From Psychrobacillus lasiicapitis (GTDB lineage Bacteria > Bacillota > Bacilli > Bacillales_A > Planococcaceae), in assembly GCF_006861795.1 (NCBI RefSeq), contig NZ_VDGH01000011.1, positions 70,418 through 134,417 of the forward strand: 64,000 bases of DNA. Direction: 5' to 3'. This document shows, piece after piece, positions 55,846 to 64,000 of this stretch. The notes under the pieces are model-generated. The model had not been told where the DNA came from, did not search any database, and saw nothing but the letters and a program-made list of their open reading frames with translations. Each line of letters opens with the position of its first letter. Position 1 is the first letter of the stretch. Position numbers and translations under genes: made by a program.

Positions 55846-56685
55846 TTATTTTACTCGGATAGCTCCTGCTTCTTCCGCAATGAGCTGTCCGTCTTCACTT
55901 AAAATAAAATCTATAAATCGTTGTCCAGCATCTGTTAATTGTCCTTCTTTATAGACAAACAAGAAAGGTCTAGATAAGCTGTATTTTTCTTGCAAAACAT
56001 TCGCTGCATTCGCCTCTACACCATTAATATCAATGGTTGAAATCGTTTCATCTATATATTCAAATGATATAAAACCAACAGCATGTTTATTGTTCGCAAC
56101 GGTTGTTTTAATATTCCCATTACCACTTGCGATAATTGCGTTTCTTATTAACTCACCCGAGCTGTAGTCAACAATTTCTTGGAATGCATCACGCGAACCC
56201 GACCCATCCTCACGAGAGACAACTACGATTTCCATGTCATCTCCACCTAGTTCACTCCAGTTCGTTACTTCACCTGTAAAAATCTGTTTAACTTGCTCCA
56301 TCGTAAGATCTTTTACTTTGTTAGTTGGATGAGTCACTACTACAATGCCATCGTAAGCAATAACAACCTCATTCAAACCACTCGCTATTTCCTCTTCTTT
56401 TAAATCCCGGGAGGACATCCCAATCTCCGACACACCGCTAATTGCATTAGTAATTCCAGCAGAAGAACCAATTTGATTTATCTCAATATTTGTATTATCT
56501 GTCTCTGAGTATTTCGCTGCTAACTTCTCCGCTAGTGGTCCTACAGATGTAGATCCTGAAATAGATACTGTAGCACCACTTCCACCGTCTGCCCCTGTTG
56601 AATCATTATTATCTGAACATGCTGATAGGATTGTGAGTATAGCAACTATTGATAACGCCAATTTTGTATGTTTCCACTTGATCAT
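55846..56685 (-). CDS. pstS: Phosphate-binding lipoprotein PstS
   Basis: 279 residues. Lipobox TILSACSD, Cys 23. Phosphate-binding segments are ISGSTSVGPLAEKLAAKY, VVTHPTN and SREDGSGSRDAFQEI. It captures phosphate outside the membrane. It is the first gene of the operon, behind a PHO box. Confidence 0.95.
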   Translation of the reverse strand: MIKWKHTKLALSIVAILTILSACSDNNDSTGADGGSGATVSISGSTSVGPLAEKLAAKYSETDNTNIEINQIGSSAGITNAISGVSEIGMSSRDLKEEEIASGLNEVVIAYDGIVVVTHPTNKVKDLTMEQVKQIFTGEVTNWSELGGDDMEIVVVSREDGSGSRDAFQEIVDYSSGELIRNAIIASGNGNIKTTVANNKHAVGFISFEYIDETISTIDINGVEANAANVLQEKYSLSRPFLFVYKEGQLTDAGQRFIDFILSEDGQLIAEEAGAIRVK

Positions 56686-56756
56686 TTCATACCTCCAAGA
56701 AATAGGTTAAAAACTTTCTATGTCGTAATTTGTCTAATAGTAGAATAAATGCACAG

Positions 56757-56795
56757 TGTAAATTTTGTTCATGTTATTTGTAAAGGTTTTGTAAA
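56757..56795 (-). promoter_or_regulatory. PHO box (PhoP-binding repeats) upstream of pstS
   Basis: On the minus strand the units TTTACA, TTTACA, CATGAA and TTTACA occur at a strict 11-bp spacing (56790, 56779, 56768, 56757 on the plus strand). Three fit TTHACA exactly. The spacing and location, about 75 bp before the pstS start, fit PhoP~P activation under phosphate starvation. Confidence 0.82.
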
Positions 56796-56960
56796 TATTA
56801 TTAAAAACAACTTGTTTAATGTTAAGTATTTTTAAAATATTGTGAACGATAGATATATTAGGATGAGTTTAAATCTTTCATATATGAATTACCATTTATT
56901 GACAAAAGCCTTCTAACTATTAAGCTCAACAAGAACAAAAGTGCTAAATACGATAAAATG

Positions 56961-57640
56961 AATAACGCACATTATAGGGAAACTGCGACGTAAGAAATTT
57001 TATTAGGTGACCAATAGGAATTTGGCACGGCGCGCTTCGCTTTCTGAGGGCGAGCAACGAGCCGCACTAAATCCCTCCAATTAAGTAGTTGCAGAATAAG
57101 AATTTCCAGAAATAGATAAGGGCAACCAAACAGCAGTGAAAGCAACCAAATTACCCCTGAGAGCAACCAATTATTCATAAAACAAGTTAACTTGGAGTGA
57201 GACGCAAAGAATAATGGCGCATTATTGGGGATTGCTTTACAAAAAGCATCTACTTTGTCGGCTTTGTCGTGTTCAGGGGCTAGTTTATCGCAGTCACAGT
57301 GGATATTGTCGCAGTACACCATTTATTGGATTTACCCAGTTGAGAAACTGTTTAATAGTTGGTTTTTAGCAAGCCGATAATGAAAAAACAAGCAGTTATA
57401 ATTGATTTTCGCTCCTAGCGTCGACTCCTATGTAGGCCAACAGGACGTTGGTTTCAAAGGCGTTGCCACACGATGTGGTGCTCGTAGCCTTTGTTCCTTG
57501 GGCTAATGAGCCATTCCAACGACGCCCAAAGCGGCGGGAATGGCTCATCGCTCACCCCACGGAAAGCGTACGACTGCAGTGAAAATCATAGCGGTCACCT
57601 AATAGAACTTTCTACGCTGTATTTTCCCTATACCACGATT
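56961..57640. repeat. Repeat element E with inverted ends, mini-hairpins and 21-bp array
   Basis: Left end AATAACGCACATTATAGGG then AAACTGCG; right end TACGCTGTATTTTCCCTATA is a diverged inverted copy. The left part has the 21-bp array. The right part (57437-57640) closely matches copy A at 1-213, including CCAAC/GTTGG and CCAC/GTGG mini-hairpins. A second end-like motif GCGCATTATTGGGGA at 57216 suggests two elements joined or one rearranged. The long minus-strand frame at 56972-57322 is not considered a gene. Confidence 0.7.
57122..57170. repeat. 21-bp-period array inside element E, three units
   Basis: GCAACCAA starts at 57122, 57142 and 57163 (spacings 20 and 21). Minus-strand units are TTGGTTGCTCTCA, TTGGTTGCTTTCA and TTGGTTGCCCTTA with 7-8 variable bases between (GGGGTAAT, CTGCTGT). 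Confidence 0.85.
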
Positions 57641-57707
57641 AAATTAAAACATGCCGTTCCTTATGCTACTTGAAAAAAGTAATCCACCTGTCTAGTCTCC
57701 CAACCAA

Positions 57708-57750
57708 TAAAAAAACTCGAAAATTCAAAGTTGAATTTTCGAGTTTTTAA
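57708..57750 (-). terminator. Terminator after the isoprenoid synthase fusion gene
   Basis: AACTCGAAAATTCAA/TTGAATTTTCGAGTT perfect 15-bp stem, followed on the minus strand by a T-run. Confidence 0.9.
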
Positions 57751-57754
57751 CGCT

Positions 57755-60112
57755 TTAATGATCCCGGTTTATAATATAATCCAGTAAATGCTTTAAGAAT
57801 GGTGCATTACGAGGTACTTCTTGCAAAGCTTCCATAGCTAGACAATAATTTTCCCACATCTCTTTTTCTGCATCTTCTTGCCCAAGTATCGATACGAAAG
57901 TGGAACTATTGTTTTCCGCATCCTGGCCAATAGGTTTACCGAGTAAGCTAGTATCGCCTTCCACATCTAGTAAATCATCCTTTATCTGAAAAGCAATACC
58001 TGCATGACGGGCAAATTTTTTCAGAGCATCCATTTCTCCTTCATTTACCTTTGCAAGAATTGCAGGCATGATTAAGGAAGCTTCGAAGCCTATGCCAGTC
58101 TTATAAAAGCACATCACATTCAACTGCTCCAGTGTCAGTTGCATCCTTTTGGATTCCAAGTCCATCGTTTGTCCTCTACACATATTCGCAGTTGTTTGGG
58201 CTGAATATTTTATTAGCTTTAGTATAGTATCCGAATCGAACTGTTGAAGAGATGTCTGCTCCTCCACAGCCTTTTGGGTAAGAAATAGACCGGTTAATTC
58301 GGCCACCGCAATGCTTTGCATCTCATGTAGCGTTCGACGTCCTCTACGTGTGGAAGCATTATCCTGGGATGGCAGATCGTCAAATATTAAAGATGCAGTA
58401 TGCATATATTCTAGTGATTTTAATAGCGGCTCGATTGCTGATCTATTTAATCCATAGGCGTTTACACCCATTAACCAAGCTAGTATTGGTCTTAAGCGTT
58501 TCCCTTCACCCTCTAGACTATAATTTGCAGCATTTATAATTTGGTCTTCTGCTAAAAATATGTTTTCCGTTTTAGGAATGTTTAGCATGTCATTGATTTG
58601 ATGGCGTAAGCTTTTGATCATATTCATAAATTCTTCTTTTTCTATTCGTTCATTTTTCAAAATGGTAATCATATGATCGCGTAGTAGTTTATCGAAGAAA
58701 TCTACATCATCTGCTTTTCGAACTATATTTTGAATAAGCTTATTGAATGCTGGATCTCCGCTAGCAAATATCCCCATCACTTCGTTGTATCTTTTAGTCC
58801 CTACTCGTTCTTTATAACGTTTTAGTCCATTTATAGCTCGATCCAATATAATCTCACAAGTCTTTCTATCTGAGTTATACACATTATGAATTAAATTAGA
58901 AATTACCGTCCAATACAGTTCAAATGGATTGATAAGGTCCGGACGTGACTCGTGATATTTCAAATAATAGGTATAGGGAGTTACCGCACCATCCTTCAAA
59001 TCATCAAACATATCAGCAAAATCATCCGCAAGCTGATTATAAATGCCATAAAAGAACGTTCGATTGTCCAATTCCTTATCTTCAGAAGCACCGATTACTG
59101 AACGAACAATTAATCTGGAAGAGGAAGATTTTAATATGACAGGTATATAAAGCCCTTCATTCGTATAATTTGCGTTAGATAGACTTTTTACTCGGTCCAC
59201 TTCCTGGGAATTAAAAAACACATAGGATTGCTCAAAAAAACCTATTTTTGTCTCTTGGTGCTGATTGGCGCTTATATAATCAAAGGCTTCTCGAAGTTCC
59301 GAATGAATATATCTCATCAATTCCACATTGTTCCCAATCCACTCACCAAATTCTGGGACCACCCCAGTTGTAAGAGCGGTACGTATTAGATCCGTATATT
59401 GTTTTTCCTCATTATCTGATAAAATTTTCGCATCGAGAAGATCATCGATAAATGGATAAGTTAGTCCATAAGAGTAGCCAAGTCTAATAGCCTTATCAAG
59501 TCTCCTAGTACGTTCTTCAGAGGTTGTCTCCTCGTTCATCTCTTCTATTTCTTGCATAATTACACCAGCAATTATTTTAATGAGCTTTCTCTGAGCCTGC
59601 TCAGCATCCATCCCTTTAGGAATGCTCTCAGATACAGTCTTTAACTTGTTTAGTACCCAAATTAAGCCCGATTCAACTCCTTCTTTCTGAGCAAGACGGT
59701 ACAACCCTGCCATACTAAATGCCTTGTTTTTATTTTCTTTAGTGAGGTCAATTTTTAAATTTTCTACTACGCTTTTAATTCTGTTTAATGTATCAGGTGA
59801 ATCAAGCGATTTGCCTAAATCACGCATAAAAATATAGGAGATGCTTCGATTGAGATAGTTATCAAGTTTGCCTGTGTAATTCAGCCATTGGATATAAGGA
59901 TGATATTGACGAGGATCAGGCTTTCTTTTTCCACGTGAAAACAAGGAATAATTATGAATATGATTGCGTTTCCACAATCGAATATCTTCCGTTAAGGTCG
60001 AGATATACGTCTTTTGCTCCACTTGTTCATAAAGTGATTTAAAATAGTGTTCAGCCTTTTGCTCCGCTTGCCGATAGCAGGAATCAGCATTTATTAATAA
60101 CTCCTTGATCAT
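57755..60112 (-). CDS. Two-domain isoprenoid enzyme: class I isoprenoid-synthase-like domain fused to polyprenyl diphosphate synthase
   Basis: 785 residues from ATG 60112 (AAGGTG about 10 nt before it). The C-terminal 270 residues are a classic trans-prenyl diphosphate synthase: GEGKRLRPILAW, first Asp motif IFDDLPSQDNASTRRG, KTGIGFEAS, GQTMDLE and second Asp motif IKDDLLDVEGD. The N-terminal 500 residues lack GKRxRP but are helical and carry their own Asp clusters, PFIDDLLDAK and QLADDFADMFDD, about 140 residues apart, the spacing expected in a class I fold. Known prenyl synthases have about 300 residues, so this is a fusion. It may make a chain and then cyclise or transfer it. The product is unknown. 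Confidence 0.85.
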   Translation of the reverse strand: MIKELLINADSCYRQAEQKAEHYFKSLYEQVEQKTYISTLTEDIRLWKRNHIHNYSLFSRGKRKPDPRQYHPYIQWLNYTGKLDNYLNRSISYIFMRDLGKSLDSPDTLNRIKSVVENLKIDLTKENKNKAFSMAGLYRLAQKEGVESGLIWVLNKLKTVSESIPKGMDAEQAQRKLIKIIAGVIMQEIEEMNEETTSEERTRRLDKAIRLGYSYGLTYPFIDDLLDAKILSDNEEKQYTDLIRTALTTGVVPEFGEWIGNNVELMRYIHSELREAFDYISANQHQETKIGFFEQSYVFFNSQEVDRVKSLSNANYTNEGLYIPVILKSSSSRLIVRSVIGASEDKELDNRTFFYGIYNQLADDFADMFDDLKDGAVTPYTYYLKYHESRPDLINPFELYWTVISNLIHNVYNSDRKTCEIILDRAINGLKRYKERVGTKRYNEVMGIFASGDPAFNKLIQNIVRKADDVDFFDKLLRDHMITILKNERIEKEEFMNMIKSLRHQINDMLNIPKTENIFLAEDQIINAANYSLEGEGKRLRPILAWLMGVNAYGLNRSAIEPLLKSLEYMHTASLIFDDLPSQDNASTRRGRRTLHEMQSIAVAELTGLFLTQKAVEEQTSLQQFDSDTILKLIKYSAQTTANMCRGQTMDLESKRMQLTLEQLNVMCFYKTGIGFEASLIMPAILAKVNEGEMDALKKFARHAGIAFQIKDDLLDVEGDTSLLGKPIGQDAENNSSTFVSILGQEDAEKEMWENYCLAMEALQEVPRNAPFLKHLLDYIINRDH

Positions 60113-60219
60113 TCCACAACACACCTTCACTTTATGTTCTCTCTTAACCGTCTGGAAAAACAATAGTTGCTAATTAACAATCTATTCTTATAAGAATCTC
60201 AGAATTCCTTTTTATATGT

Positions 60220-60262
60220 AAAAATGTAAGGCTTGACTCCATTTCTATAGAATCAAGCCTTT
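60220..60262 (-). terminator. Terminator after the second LLM gene
   Basis: AGGCTTGA/TCAAGCCT stem with loop, followed on the minus strand by TACATTTTTACA. Confidence 0.65.
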
Positions 60263-60289
60263 ATCATTTATTATTTCAACTTAAAACTC

Positions 60290-61342
60290 TCATTGCTCTT
60301 CTGCTTCCCACCGCTCTATTTCACTTCGAACTAATGGTGCCACTTCTTTCCCAAGAAGTTCGATTGCTCTTAAAACTTCATGATGAGGCATTGATCCAAC
60401 CGGTACGTGAAGCATAAAGCGTGTGATACCCACGTTCTTACGGAGAAAAATAATTTTTTCAGCGACCGTTTGCGCATCCCCTACATATAAAGCTCCTTCT
60501 AGGCTACGGGCATGATCAAACGTTGCACGAGTATAAGGCCCCCATCCACGTTCTCTACCTAAAACATTCATAGCAGCTTGGGTAGATGGGAAAAATTTAT
60601 CTGCTGCACTTTCGGTATTTTCACCAACGAATCCGTGTGAGTGCGACGCAACCGTCAGCTTCGAAACGTCGTGTCCTGCCTGCTCTGCAGCATTCTTATA
60701 AAGTTGTACAAGTGGTGCAAACTGGAGTGGACTACCACCTATAATAGCTAAAACTAGCGGTAATCCAAGAACACCTGCACGAGCAACAGATTGTGGAGTT
60801 CCACCACTAGCAATCCAAACCGGTAGAGGATGTTGAACAGGACGTGGATATACGCCTCGATTATGAATTGCTGCTCGATGCTCTCCGCTCCAAGTAATCA
60901 TTTCTGACTCTCGTATTTTCAATAATAAATCTAGCTTCTCATTGTATAATTCATCGTAATCTTTTAAATCATATCCAAACAGAGGAAATGATTCGATAAA
61001 AGAGCCTCGTCCAGCCATAATCTCTGCACGGCCATTTGAAATCGCATCTAACGTCGCAAATTCTTGGAATACTCGTACTGGATCGTCTGAGGATAAAACT
61101 GTTACCGCACTTGTTAATCTAATACGGCTTGTTTGAGATGCTGCTGCAGCTAGTATAACCGCAGGTGCAGAAGCAGCATAATCTTTCCGATGATGTTCGC
61201 CTACACCAAATACATCTAATCCAACTTGATCCGCCAATACAATTTCCTCTACTACTTCGCGAATACGCTCTGCATGACTAGTTACTTTTCCTGTTTCCAC
61301 ATCTGGCGTCGTTTCTACAAATGTTGTAATTCCGATTTCCAT
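60290..61342 (-). CDS. LLM-class flavin-dependent oxidoreductase
   Basis: 350 residues, luciferase-like. Marks: [67 protein letters not shown] and [21 protein letters not shown]. It should use reduced flavin on an unknown substrate. It begins 23 bp after the TetR gene on the same strand and is probably controlled by it. Confidence 0.88.
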   Translation of the reverse strand: MEIGITTFVETTPDVETGKVTSHAERIREVVEEIVLADQVGLDVFGVGEHHRKDYAASAPAVILAAAASQTSRIRLTSAVTVLSSDDPVRVFQEFATLDAISNGRAEIMAGRGSFIESFPLFGYDLKDYDELYNEKLDLLLKIRESEMITWSGEHRAAIHNRGVYPRPVQHPLPVWIASGGTPQSVARAGVLGLPLVLAIIGGSPLQFAPLVQLYKNAAEQAGHDVSKLTVASHSHGFVGENTESAADKFFPSTQAAMNVLGRERGWGPYTRATFDHARSLEGALYVGDAQTVAEKIIFLRKNVGITRFMLHVPVGSMPHHEVLRAIELLGKEVAPLVRSEIERWEAEEQ

Positions 61343-61365
61343 ATGACTTCTCTCCCTTTTACTTA

Positions 61366-61956
61366 CTAATCTTTCACATAAAAAATATCGGTTCCAGTAA
61401 TCATCAAAGCAATTATCTGCTCTGCCATAAATACTGGGGATTCTTGAAAACCATCTTCAATCCAACGTAAAATAACTGCTGCTACCCCATTGGCTCTATA
61501 AACATACAACCATTTTTGTTCCAATTTAGTCTCTTCCGAAAACTCATATTGATATTCTGCTAAAAATAACTTTTCAATTTGTTTAGCTAGCTTATAACGA
61601 AAATCTAAATGGATATTTTCACTAAGCAGCGTATAAAAGAGTTCTTGATTGTTCTTAAAATAATGAAACAACGTAATATTCTCTGCCTGCATTTCTCTCA
61701 TATTCACTTTATCATGATTCTTATATGGTTTACGAATATGCCGTGTCATTTCTTCTAAAGTATCTTCAATAATCTCATCAAGTAATTCTTCCTTAGAGGC
61801 ATAATGTGAATAAAAGGTTCCTCGATTGTAATTAGCAGCTTTTACAATTTCCGAGATGGTAATTTGAAGAAAATCTTTATCCTTTAATAATTTCAATAAC
61901 GTTTCTTTCAGAGCTGTTTTGGAACGTTGTACACGCTTATCTACGTATTCATGCAT
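61366..61956 (-). CDS. TetR-family regulator
   Basis: 196 residues. N-terminal HTH (about 12-58; [40 protein letters not shown]). The C-terminal ligand domain is TetR_C-like. It is divergent from an SDR gene and co-directional with an LLM oxidoreductase gene, so it likely represses both in response to a small molecule. Confidence 0.9.
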   Translation of the reverse strand: MHEYVDKRVQRSKTALKETLLKLLKDKDFLQITISEIVKAANYNRGTFYSHYASKEELLDEIIEDTLEEMTRHIRKPYKNHDKVNMREMQAENITLFHYFKNNQELFYTLLSENIHLDFRYKLAKQIEKLFLAEYQYEFSEETKLEQKWLYVYRANGVAAVILRWIEDGFQESPVFMAEQIIALMITGTDIFYVKD

Positions 61957-62110
61957 ACCTTTTACTCCTAATGATTATTTAAATTTTATCGTACAAATTC
62001 AGACAGTTTGTTCAATATCGCACAATACGATAACTGCTGTTTATTGTTTATTCTATTCTAAGATATACAATGAACTTATAACACAAATATGTATTATAGG
62101 AGGAATCAAT
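61957..62110. promoter_or_regulatory. Divergent control region between TetR and SDR genes
   Basis: An imperfect inverted repeat, TTATCGTACAAATTC at 61986-62000 and ACAATACGATAA at 62022-62033, could hold the TetR operator. The AGGAGG ribosome site of the SDR gene is at 62099-62104. Exact promoters were not resolved. Confidence 0.35.
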
Positions 62111-62881
62111 ATGCCATTTCCAGTATTAGAAGGTAAAGTTGCTATTATCACAGGTGCTGCAATGGGAATGGGGAAAGCAACTGCTAAATTGTTTGCAGAA
62201 GCAAAGGCAAAAGTAGTTGTTGCCGACTTTAACGAAGAAAAAGGTCGCGAAGTTGTAGAAGAGATTAAAGCAAATGGTGGAGAAGCTACCTTCGTTAAAG
62301 TAGATATTTCAAACTCTGAATTAGTACAAAATATGATTAAAGAAACAGTTGCTACATATGGACGTCTAGATGTAGCTGTAAACAACGCTGCACTTACACC
62401 CGATGACAAATTAGCAGCTGAATTCGACGAAGATTACTTCAATAGATTAATTTCAATCGATTTAACAGGTACTGCACTCTGCTTAAAATATGAGCTACAG
62501 CAAATGCTTACACAAGGTGAAGGCGGCTCTATTATCAATATTTCATCTGTGAGCGGCTTCCGCCCGCAACCTAAAAACATTGCATATGTTGCAGCGAAAC
62601 ATGCAGTAGTTGGTATGACCAAAGTAGCTGCAATGGAAAATGGTCCACATAAGATCCGTGTTAACTCAGTTGCTCCAGGTGCAATTGATACACCAATGCT
62701 TAGAGGAGCATTAGAACAATTTGGTTTTACGGAAGAAGAATATGCTCCACAACTTAGCTTATTAAATCGTTTTGGACAACCAGAGGAAATTGCGCAAGCG
62801 TCCCTATGGTTGGCTTCCGATGCATCTAGTTATGTGACAGGTACAACTATTCACGCAGATGCTGGATATACATCTCGCTAA
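62111..62881 (+). CDS. Short-chain dehydrogenase/reductase
   Basis: 256 residues, classical SDR. Cofactor motif TGAAMGMGKATAK, NNAA motif VNNAALT, catalytic Ser in INISSVSG and the YxxxK pair in IAYVAAKHAVV. PGAIDTPM follows. Asp at the end of beta-2 (VVADFNEEK) suggests NAD(H) preference. The start is ATG 62111 with AGGAGG 7 nt before it. Earlier in-frame codons back to 61919 are not supported. Confidence 0.92.
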   Translation: MPFPVLEGKVAIITGAAMGMGKATAKLFAEAKAKVVVADFNEEKGREVVEEIKANGGEATFVKVDISNSELVQNMIKETVATYGRLDVAVNNAALTPDDKLAAEFDEDYFNRLISIDLTGTALCLKYELQQMLTQGEGGSIINISSVSGFRPQPKNIAYVAAKHAVVGMTKVAAMENGPHKIRVNSVAPGAIDTPMLRGALEQFGFTEEEYAPQLSLLNRFGQPEEIAQASLWLASDASSYVTGTTIHADAGYTSR

Positions 62882-62903
62882 AATACTCTACTTAAACAAT
62901 CAC

Positions 62904-62947
62904 AACCCCAATTGTTAGTTTCACGACTACCAATTGGGGTTATTTTA
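62904..62947. terminator. Terminator between SDR and glycosyltransferase genes
   Basis: AACCCCAATTG/CAATTGGGGTT stem, followed by ATTTTAG on the plus strand. Confidence 0.75.
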
Positions 62948-63002
62948 GATAAATATTTAATTACCACTTTAAATGGATAACTCATTGAATTAATCGTATC
63001 TA

Positions 63003-64000
63003 TTATCGTACTTCATCAATGGATTTTACTACTGTGTGAGCGATTGGTTTCCATTCAACTTTCTTAAAAAGAGCAACGATCGAAATTGGAATATACGTAA
63101 ACATAAATAACGGAAAAGTGAATGTATAAGCAATCTTTTTCCACGCAGGACAATGAATCTTTTTCCATTCCGTCACAGTTGTAATGAATCCAAGTGTAAA
63201 CAGTATGCCATAATACCAAACAAAGGAGTTCAAGAAAACCATAGTAGTTGTATGGATTATCTCTTTCCCATCAAATAATCCGAGTATACCAGCTAAGTAA
63301 AAAGATCCATTCACCATCATACTGATACTGGAAATGAGCATGGCAGGCATAATCGTCATTGTCATATCGAAACAGGAAAACTTGTTAAGCCTCCCAAGAA
63401 AAATATTCCGGATCAAGCCACTGCCATATTTAGCAAAAACCTGGTAAAACCCTTTCGCCCATCGTAATCTCTGATGCCACGACTGTTCAAAAGTGACAGG
63501 TTGCTCATCATAGAACATAGCGTTTCTACAGTATCCAAACTTTTCGCCTTTAATAATCTGAGAAACAGAAAACTCGATATCCTCTGTCAGAAGATGGTGA
63601 ATCCACCCTCCATTTTCTTTGATCAAGTTTGCATGTACTAGAAATCCAGTTCCAGAAACCGCACAACTGGAGTTAAGAACCATCCTAGGGAGGTTCAGGT
63701 ATTCAGCTTCATGTATGAACCATAGTCCATATCCTGCAGAAATCCAGTTTTGATCATAGTTTTTGGAGTTTCTATAGCTGGTAATTACTCTGTATCCTTT
63801 ATTGAAAGTTTTATTCATCTCATTTATATAGTTCTCATCTAGGAGATTGTCGGCATCAAACACAAAATATCCTTTATATTCTTTAGCTGAATATTCGCTT
63901 TCGATAACTTTAATCATATAGTTGAGAGCATATCCTTTTCCAACATGAACGTTATTGAAGCGTTCTCTGACGATTGCCCCGGCTCTTTCTGCAACCTTGG
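63003..64000 (-). CDS. Family 2 glycosyltransferase, partial at the window end
   Basis: The 3' part (about 332 codons) of a membrane GT2 enzyme. The frame stays open to the end of the window (VAERAGAIVRERF, VGKGYALNYMIKV), so the N-terminus lies outside. Visible motifs are FVFDADNLL (DxD), LLTEDIEFS (TED) and the QQRLRW-type HQRLRWAKGFYQ (QxxRW), then three to four membrane segments. This layout fits processive beta-glycosyltransferases that make an extracellular polysaccharide. The acceptor is unknown. Confidence 0.88.
   Translation of the reverse strand, partial: KVAERAGAIVRERFNNVHVGKGYALNYMIKVIESEYSAKEYKGYFVFDADNLLDENYINEMNKTFNKGYRVITSYRNSKNYDQNWISAGYGLWFIHEAEYLNLPRMVLNSSCAVSGTGFLVHANLIKENGGWIHHLLTEDIEFSVSQIIKGEKFGYCRNAMFYDEQPVTFEQSWHQRLRWAKGFYQVFAKYGSGLIRNIFLGRLNKFSCFDMTMTIMPAMLISSISMMVNGSFYLAGILGLFDGKEIIHTTTMVFLNSFVWYYGILFTLGFITTVTEWKKIHCPAWKKIAYTFTFPLFMFTYIPISIVALFKKVEWKPIAHTVVKSIDEVR

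Noticed and set aside
56972-57322. 116-codon minus-strand frame in element E
   Set aside because: It reads across the element end and the 21-bp array, has no ribosome site and no counterpart in the related element D.
61919-62110. N-terminal extension of the SDR protein from 61919
   Set aside because: It overlaps the divergent TetR gene and its control region. The classical SDR start and AGGAGG are at 62111.

Overview
The window looks like a chromosomal segment of a low-GC, spore-former-type member of the Bacillales, most likely Planococcaceae (Psychrobacillus, Lysinibacillus or Sporosarcina-like). The grounds are AT-rich sequence, strong GGAGG ribosome sites, frequent GTG/TTG starts, Bacillus-type riboswitches, and families typical of that group (SLAP domain, 3D domain, DUF1540, DUF1456, YkuD, FusB/FBP, a yng-like leucine pathway). 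The assignment to genus is inference. No rRNA, tRNA, prophage, CRISPR array or transposase gene was seen. Most genes are on the minus strand.

Layout. 1-2.5 kb: end of a repeat element, then xpt-pbuX behind a guanine riboswitch. 2.6-5.1 kb: an LD-carboxypeptidase/MccF-like peptidase with an FAD amino-acid oxidase. 5.3-11.8 kb: zinc metallopeptidase, dapF, LysM-3D wall protein, small enzymes, a FusB-type EF-G-binding protein and a polysaccharide deacetylase. 12.6-14.7 kb: secreted metallo-beta-lactamase/lamin-tail lipoprotein with DUF3006, and queT under a preQ1 riboswitch. 14.7-17.2 kb: an OpuC-type osmoprotectant ABC importer. 17.4-25.3 kb: LLM oxidoreductase, an MCP with a SigD promoter, a ring-cleaving dioxygenase, an ornithine-cyclodeaminase-like enzyme, an MHS transporter and an XRE-cupin regulator. 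25.4-28.2 kb: acyl-CoA ligase plus CaiB-type CoA transferase. 28.4-31.2 kb: a PLD protein and a decayed Fur-controlled siderophore locus. 31.3-39.3 kb: small accessory genes, including an AAC(6')-like acetyltransferase, a parvovirus-VP1-type phospholipase A2, an HhH/zinc protein with no ordinary start codon and a broken Hen1 RNA-repair gene. 39.6-50.5 kb: GntP permease, then a leucine/branched acyl-CoA catabolic operon (ligase, hydratases, methylcrotonyl-CoA carboxylase, HMG-CoA lyase, MaoC) with a clear sigma-54 promoter next to its own enhancer-binding regulator. 51.2-56.8 kb: DUF1456, YkuD transpeptidase, and pstSCAB-phoU behind a PHO box. 57.7-64 kb: a two-domain isoprenoid enzyme fusion, LLM oxidoreductase/TetR/SDR, and a glycosyltransferase cut by the window end.

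The most unusual material is non-coding. A family of elements with conserved ends (around TATAGGGAAACTGCG) carries internal arrays of a motif repeated every 21 bp. The same 21-bp architecture (13 bp conserved, 8 bp variable) also occurs twice outside those elements. Several GC-rich elements share tandem mini-hairpins whose stems differ but stay complementary around a similar loop. Among proteins, the tandem class I isoprenoid synthase fusion of about 785 residues stands out.
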